Shown: one piece after another, positions 26,675-33,793 of the stretch
Numbering within the stretch: position 1 is the stretch's first letter
Layout of the letters: each line of letters opens with the position of its first letter
Program-made: the position numbers and the translations under genes
The notes under the pieces: model-generated
The model's database searches: none
What the model was told of the DNA's origin: nothing
Seen by the model: only the letters and a program-made list of their open reading frames with translations
Source of the DNA: Oscillospiraceae bacterium
GTDB lineage: Bacteria; Bacillota; Clostridia; Oscillospirales; Oscillospiraceae
Direction of reading: 5' to 3'
DNA: 41,152 nucleotides
Assembly (NCBI GenBank): GCA_016293865.1
Contig: JAEDDG010000016.1
Coordinates: 1 to 41,152 of the forward strand

Positions 26675-27448
26675 ATGCTGGCTTGTTTTGATTTGACCGG
26701 AAAGGTTGCTTTTGTCACTGGCGCTTCACTTGGCTTGGGCCGCGCGTTCGCACGGGCCTTGGCCAGATCCGGCGCCAGTCTGGTACTGGTTGCCCGGCGC
26801 CGGAAGCTCCTGGAGGATGCGGCTGAAGAAATGCGCAGCTACGGCGCTGACTGTATCTGTGCGTGCGCGGATATTGGAGATGAAACGCAGGTAGAGGCGG
26901 CGGTTGAAGCGGCCGTGAATCGTTTTGGAAGAATTGACATTCTTGTCAACAACGCCGCTGCCGGGTGTATTGAAAAACCCATCGAAGAGAATACGGCAGA
27001 GGAATGGGATCGTATGGTCCATACAAATCTTGTCGGTCCGTTTATTGTGGCGAAGGCAGTTGGCAGACAGATGATTTGTCAGCGCAGCGGTAAAATTATC
27101 AACATTGCTTCGATTGGAGGCACAGTTTTTAACCGGATCAACTGGCCGGGAGCATACGAGACATCCAAAGAGGGAATCAAAACCCTGACAAAATGTTTGG
27201 ACGCAAACTGGAACCGGTACAACATCAATGTGAACGCCATTGAACCCGGGTATTTTATGACAGACGCAAACAAGCGGTTTTATGATGAGCACCCGGAGCT
27301 TTTGGATACGGTGGGGCAGCATATACCCTGCGGCCGTGATGGAGAGCCGGATGAATTGGGCCCGTTATGTGTGCTGCTTGCATCTGACGGAGCCAGCTAT
27401 ATGCATGGTTCCATCGTTCGGGTCGACGGCGGAAGGACATATTGGTGA
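26675..27448 (+). CDS. Short-chain dehydrogenase/reductase (SDR)
   Basis: Classical SDR of 257 aa. Cofactor motif TGASLGLG (15-22), NNAA (92-95), catalytic Ser146, Tyr161 and Lys165 (YETSK), the NAIEPGYFMTD segment, and a C-terminal ASYMHGSIVRVDGG typical of the FabG/gluconate 5-dehydrogenase-like group. It sits between two Gfo/Idh/MocA genes, so it likely performs another redox step on the same carbon skeleton. Start ATG at 26675 with GAGGAG upstream. Confidence 0.94.
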   Translation: MLACFDLTGKVAFVTGASLGLGRAFARALARSGASLVLVARRRKLLEDAAEEMRSYGADCICACADIGDETQVEAAVEAAVNRFGRIDILVNNAAAGCIEKPIEENTAEEWDRMVHTNLVGPFIVAKAVGRQMICQRSGKIINIASIGGTVFNRINWPGAYETSKEGIKTLTKCLDANWNRYNINVNAIEPGYFMTDANKRFYDEHPELLDTVGQHIPCGRDGEPDELGPLCVLLASDGASYMHGSIVRVDGGRTYW

Positions 27449-27455
27449 CCGGCGA

Positions 27456-28454
27456 ATGAGAATTCTGATTATCGGCTGCGGTCTGATCGGCGAACTGCAT
27501 GCGTTGACCATACAGCGCGCTGGCGGACATACTTTGGTGCTGGCGGAATCACGGCCGGAAATTCTCCAGTCCGTGGCTGCGCTTGTCCAGCCGGAAGCAT
27601 GCTATACAGATTACCGTCAGGCCCTGGAATGTGAACAGTGTGACGCTGCATTGATCTGCACACCCAATGCGCTGCACGCGGCTCAGACCATAGCTGCCCT
27701 GAGTGCAGGCTGCAATGTTCTATGTGAAAAGCCCATTGCCACCAGTGCTGTGGATGCACGGGCAATGTGCGAAGCGGCAAAGGCAAATGGGAAGGTACTG
27801 ATGGTCGGCTATGGGATGCGTGTGAACAGCTGCGTCAATCGGATCAGGGAGATTATTGCCTCCGGCACTCTCGGACGCCCGGTGGCCGCCCGTGTGGTGC
27901 TGGCGAAACCTGAGACCTTAGTGGAGGCGAAAACCCAATACCGCCGGGATTATAAAACCGGCGGCGGAATTCTATTCGATTACAGCCATGAACTGGATTA
28001 CTGCAGCCTGTTTTTTGGCAGGGCGCAACGCTGCGCCTGCTTTAAGAGGCTGGCTGTTTGCTCAGAACAGGAAACCTGTGATGACTGTGCTGATTTCATC
28101 ATTCAGTACGAGAGTGGACTTTGCGCAGTATGCCATTTCGACTATATACAGTCGTATGGCCAAGGGCGTGGGCGATGGATTGGTATTACCTTTGAGCACG
28201 GCTTTGTGGAGACAGATTTTGTCAGTGAGATGAAGATCTGGAACAACAACGGAGATGTGACTGTATATTGTCCGCATAATCCCGGCCGGTGGTGGAGTCT
28301 CGAAAAACAGTTTGAGCTTTTTTGCAGCGTAGCGGCCGGAGAAGACGGAGGAGAGTATGTATGGGCGACAGGCGAGAGTTCGGCAGAAATCGCAGCACTG
28401 GCTGAGGCTTTGTACAGGGCTGCCGATACAGGAGAGATTGTTTCGCTTCCTTAG
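27456..28454 (+). CDS. Gfo/Idh/MocA-family oxidoreductase (second copy)
   Basis: The 332-aa protein begins MRILIIGCGLIGELHA (dinucleotide fold). It has EKP at 91-93, GGGILFDYSHELD with His178 and Asp181, and an elevated cysteine content (several in CACFKRLAVCSEQETCDDC). It is clearly diverged from the first copy, so a different position or direction of oxidation is likely. It starts 7 nt after the SDR stop with no strong ribosome binding site, suggesting translational coupling. A much longer reading frame extending into the SDR gene is rejected. Confidence 0.9.
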   Translation: MRILIIGCGLIGELHALTIQRAGGHTLVLAESRPEILQSVAALVQPEACYTDYRQALECEQCDAALICTPNALHAAQTIAALSAGCNVLCEKPIATSAVDARAMCEAAKANGKVLMVGYGMRVNSCVNRIREIIASGTLGRPVAARVVLAKPETLVEAKTQYRRDYKTGGGILFDYSHELDYCSLFFGRAQRCACFKRLAVCSEQETCDDCADFIIQYESGLCAVCHFDYIQSYGQGRGRWIGITFEHGFVETDFVSEMKIWNNNGDVTVYCPHNPGRWWSLEKQFELFCSVAAGEDGGEYVWATGESSAEIAALAEALYRAADTGEIVSLP

Positions 28455-28528
28455 TGCAGAAAGACATCTGTATTGCTTGGCCAGCGATCAGGTGTATTCA
28501 AAAAATAAAATCAGAAAGAAGGGTAAAT

Positions 28529-30103
28529 ATGAAAAAAACAATTGCGCTGATCCTGAGTTTTACAATGATGCTCGCCCTGTTTTCCGGATGCACACAGCAG
28601 GCGAATGACGGCTTGAACGGGACGCTTGACGGGCAGGAGATTCCGACAGCGGGAGACAGTGGAAATCAGCAGGACGGTGACCCAGAAACGTCAGGCGGTG
28701 AAGATGTGGTTAAGGTTGTTCTGGAGGATGCGCTCAGTACGCTGAATATCCATAAGCGCATCGCTGCGTTAGAGCACTGGGGACTGGAGCCTCTGAATGG
28801 TTTTTTGGTAACCTACACAGAAAAAATGGAAATTGAGCCTTATTTGGCAGAGAGCTGGGATGTGATCAGCGACACGGAAATCAGCTTCAAGCTCAATGCG
28901 GCAACCTTCCATAATGGGGACCCGGTCACTGCGGATGACGTAAAGTTTACCGTTGACTATGTTAAAAATGAAACAAACGGCTGTGTCCTGCGTACGGATG
29001 CGGCAGCTATCAAGGAAATCCGAGTGACCAGTGATACAGAATTCACGATTGTGCTGGAGCAGGCGTTCCCACGTATTTTCGAGCTGCTTTCCAATATGGC
29101 AATTATCAGCGAAAAAACGGCCGGCACGCTTGATACTCAGCCCATCGGCTGCGGGCCGTTCAGGTTTGTCGAATGGGATCAGAATCAGTATTTGAAGCTG
29201 GAAAAGTATGATGGATTTTGGGATACCTCCAAACCGGCGTGCGATAAGCTGGAGTTCTATTTCATTCCTGAGTACAATACTGCCCGCACGGCGCTTCTGG
29301 CGGGAGATGTGGATGTAATTCTCTATGCTGATCCAAACGACATTGATGCATTGATGGGATTCGAGGATGTGACGACCTATTCCAAGGCAATTACCGGCGC
29401 GCAATGGCTGGGGTTCCGCTGTGATGAGGCCCCGTTTGACGACGTACGAGTGCGGCAGGCTGTCAATTATGCTGTGGATCGCATAGGTATTATTGAGCCT
29501 ATTTATAACGGTAACGGTACAGTTCTTTATTCCTACTTTGATAATACGCCGTATGAAGTGGGTGATTTCAAGGTAGAGCGGAATATTGAAAAGGCAAAAG
29601 AACTTCTGACTGAGGCTGGTTATCCGGACGGGATCACCATTAAATTTTCTGTGCCGAATACCGCAACAGAAGGTCCTATGGGAGAACTTATTGCTACACA
29701 GCTGGCGGAGGCAGGTATCAATTGTGAAATTGAAATGACTGATGTAACCACGTTCCTCGATCAGTGCTTTAACAAGCAGGATTTCCAAATGATGATCTGC
29801 GGTGATACCGGCGCCGGTGACCCGGATTATCCAACCTATAACTATACAGTGACAGGCGCCAACAATGCGATTTTTGGCTGGTCCAATACAGAATATGATC
29901 GGCTGATGAATGAGGGACGGTCCTTCTACACTGTTGATGAGCGTATGGAATACTATGACGGTGCATTTAAGATCCTTGCTGACGAACTGCCTTGGATTAT
30001 TCTGTGCATCGAAAATCGCACTGCAGCTCTGCGTACAGATATCGAAGGATTTGTGATGAAAGCAAATCTTCGCTATGATTTCACAGGAATCCATCACATA
30101 TAA
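28529..30103 (+). CDS. Solute-binding lipoprotein of the Dpp/Opp importer (SBP family 5)
   Basis: Extracellular receptor anchored to the membrane. The 524-aa precursor has a lysine-rich start, hydrophobic core and lipobox LFSGC with Cys21. A low-complexity D/G/E/Q linker follows, then a family 5 binding domain (ALSTLNIHKR, YLAESWDVISDTEISFKLN, FHNGDPVTADDV, IGCGPFRF, VRQAVNYAVDR). The ATG at 28529 has AAGAAGGG upstream. This family binds peptides, nickel, opines or oligosaccharides; the ligand is unknown here. It may also feed the YesM-type sensor encoded at 20646. Confidence 0.94.
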   Translation: MKKTIALILSFTMMLALFSGCTQQANDGLNGTLDGQEIPTAGDSGNQQDGDPETSGGEDVVKVVLEDALSTLNIHKRIAALEHWGLEPLNGFLVTYTEKMEIEPYLAESWDVISDTEISFKLNAATFHNGDPVTADDVKFTVDYVKNETNGCVLRTDAAAIKEIRVTSDTEFTIVLEQAFPRIFELLSNMAIISEKTAGTLDTQPIGCGPFRFVEWDQNQYLKLEKYDGFWDTSKPACDKLEFYFIPEYNTARTALLAGDVDVILYADPNDIDALMGFEDVTTYSKAITGAQWLGFRCDEAPFDDVRVRQAVNYAVDRIGIIEPIYNGNGTVLYSYFDNTPYEVGDFKVERNIEKAKELLTEAGYPDGITIKFSVPNTATEGPMGELIATQLAEAGINCEIEMTDVTTFLDQCFNKQDFQMMICGDTGAGDPDYPTYNYTVTGANNAIFGWSNTEYDRLMNEGRSFYTVDERMEYYDGAFKILADELPWIILCIENRTAALRTDIEGFVMKANLRYDFTGIHHI

Positions 30104-30181
30104 ATTTGCGCTTGCCTGCGGGCTGCCGGTGTGTTGCACTGCGTGCAGTCTGCGAAAAGAAAGCGGCGGTATTCTAATTGA

Positions 30182-30205
30182 GCAGGACTTGACTGCAAGT
30201 CCTGC
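30182..30205 (+). repeat. Perfect 10-bp hairpin directly before the permease ribosome binding site
   Basis: GCAGGACTTG (30182-30191), loop ACTG, CAAGTCCTGC (30196-30205). The next base begins the GGAGGG ribosome binding site. There is no T run, so it is not a terminator. It could protect the 3' end of the lipoprotein mRNA or tune permease translation. The rest of the 108-nt gap is GC-rich with a weaker ACTGC-GT-GCAGT repeat. Confidence 0.7.
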
Positions 30206-30211
30206 GGAGGG

Positions 30212-31168
30212 GTGAGTACAATAAAAAAGTATATCCTGCGCCGCATCCTGAGCATGATCCCGCCGCTGCTGGCTGTGGTCACGCTGGTGTTTCTTGTAAT
30301 CCAGCTGATTCCCGGTGATCCGGTGACGGTGATGATGGGGAAAAATGCGGATCCGGAGGTTGCGGCAGCGCTGCGGGCCCTGTATGGATTTGATAAGCCG
30401 GTGTTTGAGCAGTACTGGGATTGGGTGAAAAACCTTCTTCACGGTGATTTGGGAGAGTCCTTCATGCTCAAAGAGTCGGTGGGGGAACTGGCGCTTCAGC
30501 GCCTGGCACGATCCGGGCAGATTTGCCTGATTGGAATTGTTCTGTCACTTTTGATTGCGGTACCGGCGGGAATTACCTGCGCGCTCCGGCACAACACATT
30601 TGCGGATCTTGGAATCTCTTCTCTGACTATTGTTCTGATTTCCGTGCCGTCGTTCTGGCTGGCGATTCTGCTATCCTATTGGCTGGGCTATAAGATCCCT
30701 GTGTTTCCTGTTTTCGGTTATACGCCGATCAGCGAGGATTTCAAAAAATCAATTCTGACGACAATGCTTCCTGCAATCTCTGTTGCCGCCATGATGGCCG
30801 CGACAACAACAAGGCTTTTGCGTACGAGTCTTCTTGAGGTGCTTGATGAAGATTATATCCTTCTGGCACGTACGAAAGGGTGTTCAGAATTTCGTGCAAT
30901 TTTTGTGCATGCTCTGCGGAATGCAAGCATTCCAGTGTTTACCATGGTTGCACTGCAGATTGCAGGCCTTTTGGGCGGTGTGGTGGTCATCGAGCGGGTA
31001 TTTACCTTTCCGGGTATGGGGATGCTTTTTGTCACGGCCATCAGTAACCGGGATTATCCGTTGCTGCAGGGGTGTATGCTTGTCTTTGCACTGGTTGTGA
31101 TCGTGATTAATTTCCTGACAGACGTTTTATATGCTGCGCTGGATCCACGTATACGGCTGAGTAAATAA
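30212..31168 (+). CDS. Dpp/Opp-family ABC transporter permease (DppB/OppB-like)
   Basis: Second membrane subunit of the importer, 318 aa if started at GTG 30212. It has the typical N terminus (KKYILRRILSMIPPLL), a periplasmic-side loop, about six helices, and an EAA loop (DEDYILLARTKGCSE) with an FTFPGMG ending typical of DppB. The GTG directly abuts the GGAGGG with no spacing, so it is a poor start. The next codons are AGT ACA ATA AAA AAG, and relatives usually begin Met-Lys-Lys, so the ATA at 30221 (9 nt from the GGAGGG) may be the true, non-standard start. It is the last gene of the module. Confidence 0.93.
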   Translation: MSTIKKYILRRILSMIPPLLAVVTLVFLVIQLIPGDPVTVMMGKNADPEVAAALRALYGFDKPVFEQYWDWVKNLLHGDLGESFMLKESVGELALQRLARSGQICLIGIVLSLLIAVPAGITCALRHNTFADLGISSLTIVLISVPSFWLAILLSYWLGYKIPVFPVFGYTPISEDFKKSILTTMLPAISVAAMMAATTTRLLRTSLLEVLDEDYILLARTKGCSEFRAIFVHALRNASIPVFTMVALQIAGLLGGVVVIERVFTFPGMGMLFVTAISNRDYPLLQGCMLVFALVVIVINFLTDVLYAALDPRIRLSK

Positions 31169-31216
31169 TTCTTCGCAGCGTTTGAGAGTATAGTGTATAG
31201 TATAAAAGCTTTTCGC

Positions 31217-31266
31217 AAGCAGCGCATCGGCGCCGGAACAACAGTTCCGGCGCCGATGCGCTGCTT
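31217..31266. repeat. Perfect 23-bp inverted repeat
   Basis: The arm 31217-31239 (starting AAGCAGCGCATCGG) is exactly complementary to 31244-31266 across the loop AACA. On the plus strand only TTTG follows and on the minus strand GCGAAAAGC, so it is a poor intrinsic terminator, though it lies 48 nt after the permease stop. It could still end or stabilise the importer mRNA. Confidence 0.85.
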
Positions 31267-31293
31267 TGTATGCTTCAGACCGTTCACAATCGC

Positions 31294-31315
31294 ATCAACC
31301 GTATGTACGGTTGAT
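31294..31315. repeat. 22-bp palindrome at the break of the SpoIIID remnant
   Basis: ATCAACCGTA, centre TG, TACGGTTGAT: 10-bp perfect arms. SpoIIID-like coding sequence runs through one arm and stops making sense at the palindrome centre. Confidence 0.8.
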
Positions 31316-31416
31316 TTGCTGATGCCGAAGTGGGCAGCTGCCGCACGGACTGTCGCTTTGTTCTCAATCATGTATACGGCCAGATCGCACGCGCGCTCCT
31401 CCAGATTCGCTGTCAA
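31303..31416 (-). pseudogene. Truncated SpoIIID-like helix-turn-helix remnant
   Basis: From a TTG at 31416 (GGGAGTGG 5 nt upstream) the minus strand reads 38 codons strongly like the N terminus of SpoIIID, the mother-cell sporulation regulator: LEERACDLAVYMIENKATV, then RAAAAHFGISKSTVH, where the functional family continues KDVTERLP. After STVH (31303) all similarity ends. The open frame runs on to 31054, antisense to the permease 3' end, without plausible protein content. Full SpoIIID is about 80-95 aa, so more than half is missing. An intact copy must lie elsewhere if this cell sporulates in the usual way. The family call is by eye. Confidence 0.72.
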
Positions 31417-31500
31417 ATAAACCACTCCCATTCTATTTGCCTGTTGTATACATATGACAGACCTGCAAAAATATATGCCTGAGTTTCAATCAAGAAGGTG

Positions 31501-31529
31501 TTTTCAAATTGACTCTGTTGTGCTATGAT
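31501..31529 (+). promoter_or_regulatory. Probable promoter of aminotransferase-trpS genes
   Basis: -10 TATGAT at 31524-31529 with a weak -35 (TTTTCA 31501-31506 at 17 bp, or TTTCAA at 16 bp). Leader of about 35 nt. A TTGACT at 31509 has no -10 at the correct distance. Confidence 0.4.
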
Positions 31530-31569
31530 ATGAGAATCAGAATTTACTGACGAACAGGGGTAATGTATA

Positions 31570-32760
31570 ATGATTTCTGCTGAAATGACGCGCCTTGCGC
31601 ATTCGAACTCGGCAATACGTGCCATGTTTGAAGAGGGAAACCGGCTGGCATCCATTTACGGTCGGGACAAAGTTTATGACTTCAGCCTTGGCAATCCGAA
31701 TTTTCCGGCGCCGGCACAGGTCAAAGATGCGATCCTTGATGTGCTGAATGAAGAAGAATCCACTTTTGTGCACGGTTATATGCCGAACTCCGGTTATCCG
31801 GACGTCTGCCAGGCGATTGCCGACAGCCTGAACCGCCGGTTCGGGACGGATTTCACCGGCGGGAACATTCTGATGACTGTGGGTGCAGCCGGCGGCCTGA
31901 ATGTTATCCTGAAGACGCTTCTGAACCCGGGCGACCAGGTTCTGGTTTTTGCACCGTATTTTCTGGAATACGGCAATTATGTGCGCAATTACGGCGGAGA
32001 GCTGGCCGTTGTGCCGCCGAATCTGCCGACGTTCCAGCCGAATCTTGAGAAATTTGAGCAGATGCTGACACCGGCCACAAAGGCGGTTATCATCAATACA
32101 CCCAATAACCCCACAGGTGTTATTTATTCTGAGCAGACGCTGGAAAAGCTGGGGGAGATTCTGGAAAGGAAGCAGGCGGAGTTCGGTACATCCATTTATG
32201 TGCTTTCTGATGAACCTTACAGGGAACTGGCATATGACGGCGCGCAGGTGCCGTATGTTACGAAGTATTACCGCAATACAATTGTCGGTTATTCCTGGTC
32301 CAAGTCGCTGTCCCTGCCCGGAGAGCGGATTGGCTACCTGGTCATTCCGAGTGAAATTGACGAGTACCGTCTGGTGTTTGATGCGGCGGCCATCTCCAAC
32401 CGCGTTCTCGGTTTCGTGAATGCGCCGTCCCTGATGCAGCGGGTGGTCAAGCGCTGTGTGGACTGCACGACAGACATCGGTCCCTATGACGCAAACCGCC
32501 GCGCGCTTTATGATGGGCTGACTGCCTGCGGATTTGAATGCGTGTTCCCGCAGGGCGCGTTTTACATGTGGATGAAAACACCGGTGGATGACAAGGCCTT
32601 CGTTGAAGCGGCCAAGGCCTACAACATCCTGATTGTTCCGGGCGCCTCTTTTGCATGCCCGGGATATGTGCGCATTGCGTACTGTGTTGCACCGCAGACG
32701 ATCACGAATTCTCTGGATGGATTCAAAAAACTTGCGGAAAAATACGGCTTGACGAAATAA
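31570..32760 (+). CDS. Pyridoxal phosphate-dependent aminotransferase, class I/II
   Basis: AspC/PatA-like aminotransferase of 396 aa; amino donor and acceptor cannot be fixed from sequence. The fold type I features are present: SLGNPNFPAP near the N terminus, NTPNNPTG (177-183), LSDEPYREL with the pyridine-binding Asp, and the Schiff-base Lys245 in YSWSKSLSLPGERIGY. The usual substrate-binding Arg is in GYVRIAYC near the C terminus. The ATG at 31570 has AGGGG about 9 nt upstream; an ATG seven bases earlier is out of frame. trpS starts just after it. Confidence 0.94.
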   Translation: MISAEMTRLAHSNSAIRAMFEEGNRLASIYGRDKVYDFSLGNPNFPAPAQVKDAILDVLNEEESTFVHGYMPNSGYPDVCQAIADSLNRRFGTDFTGGNILMTVGAAGGLNVILKTLLNPGDQVLVFAPYFLEYGNYVRNYGGELAVVPPNLPTFQPNLEKFEQMLTPATKAVIINTPNNPTGVIYSEQTLEKLGEILERKQAEFGTSIYVLSDEPYRELAYDGAQVPYVTKYYRNTIVGYSWSKSLSLPGERIGYLVIPSEIDEYRLVFDAAAISNRVLGFVNAPSLMQRVVKRCVDCTTDIGPYDANRRALYDGLTACGFECVFPQGAFYMWMKTPVDDKAFVEAAKAYNILIVPGASFACPGYVRIAYCVAPQTITNSLDGFKKLAEKYGLTK

Positions 32761-32775
32761 AGGATGAACGCGGAA

Positions 32776-33783
32776 ATGAATGAAAAAAAGACAATTCTCA
32801 GCGGGATCAAGCCCAGCGGAGACCTGACGCTCGGTTCCTACATCGGCGCCCTTAAAAACTGGGTGGAGCTGTCCGATCAGTACGACTGCTACTACATGAT
32901 GGCTGATATGCATGCCATTACTGTCCGCCAGAATCCGGCGGAGCTGCGCCGCCGGACGCTGGCTCAGCTGGCGCAGTATATCGCCTGCGGCCTTGATCCG
33001 CAGAAAAATACAATCTTTATTCAGAGCCATGTGCCTGCGCACGCGGAGCTGAGCTGGGTTCTGGCATGCTATACCATGTTTGGAGAACTGAGCAGAATGA
33101 CGCAGTTCAAGGATAAAAGCGCCAAAAATGCAGACAACATCAATGCCGGACTGTTTACGTATCCGGTGCTGATGGCTGCCGATATTCTGATATATCAGGC
33201 GGACCTTGTGCCTGTCGGTGAAGACCAGAAGCAGCACGTGGAACTGACCCGCGATATCGCGCAGCGGTTCAACGGCGTATACGGTGATGTGTTCAAGATG
33301 CCGGAGCCGTTTATTCCCAAAACAGGCGCGCGGATTATGAGCCTGCAGGAGCCGCAGAATAAAATGAGCAAGTCTGAGCAGGATTCGGGCGGATGCGTCT
33401 GCATTATGGATAAGCCTGAGGACATTATGCGCGCCTTTAAGCGCGCAGTGACAGACTGCGAAACCTGCGTGCGTTTCGATCCTGCAGCAAAGCCGGGCGT
33501 ATCGAATCTGATGCAGATTTATTCTGTATGCACAGGGAGAAGCTTTGATGCGATTGAAAGCGAGTTTGCCGGCAGGGGATACGGAGACTTCAAACTGGCG
33601 GTCGGCGAGGCGGTTGTGGAAACGATGCGGCCGATCCGCGAGGAAGCGGAGCGTCTTCTGAAGGATAAAGCCTATCTGGAAAGCGTATATGCCGACGGTG
33701 CAAAGCGTGCATCTTACGTTGCAGGCAGAACTGTCTCCAAAGTTTATAAAAAGGTTGGGTTTGTACCAAAATCTGCGCTTTGA
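32776..33783 (+). CDS. trpS: Tryptophan-tRNA ligase TrpS
   Basis: Charges tRNA-Trp. The 335-aa protein has the class I HIGH-like region SGIKPSGDLTLGSYIGA, the tryptophan-pocket MAADILIYQADLVPVGEDQKQHVEL, and the KMSKS loop. The ATG at 32776 matches the family start. An ATG at 32764 would add four residues but overlaps the only AAAGGA, so it is less likely, though it cannot be excluded. It begins 15 nt after the aminotransferase stop with no promoter or T-box leader, so it is transcribed from upstream. Confidence 0.97.
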   Translation: MNEKKTILSGIKPSGDLTLGSYIGALKNWVELSDQYDCYYMMADMHAITVRQNPAELRRRTLAQLAQYIACGLDPQKNTIFIQSHVPAHAELSWVLACYTMFGELSRMTQFKDKSAKNADNINAGLFTYPVLMAADILIYQADLVPVGEDQKQHVELTRDIAQRFNGVYGDVFKMPEPFIPKTGARIMSLQEPQNKMSKSEQDSGGCVCIMDKPEDIMRAFKRAVTDCETCVRFDPAAKPGVSNLMQIYSVCTGRSFDAIESEFAGRGYGDFKLAVGEAVVETMRPIREEAERLLKDKAYLESVYADGAKRASYVAGRTVSKVYKKVGFVPKSAL

Positions 33784-33793
33784 GGTTGATTGA

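Noticed and set aside
28769..30442. 557-codon open frame on the minus strand
   Set aside because: Antisense to the binding lipoprotein and permease genes, which have full family motifs.
31054..31431. 125-codon open frame as an intact regulator
   Set aside because: Only the first 38 or so codons resemble SpoIIID; the rest runs through palindromes and antisense to the permease, so it is treated as a remnant.
31509..31537. TTGACT as -35 of the aminotransferase promoter
   Set aside because: The only good -10, TATGAT, is 9 bp away; at 17 bp there is just GAGAAT.
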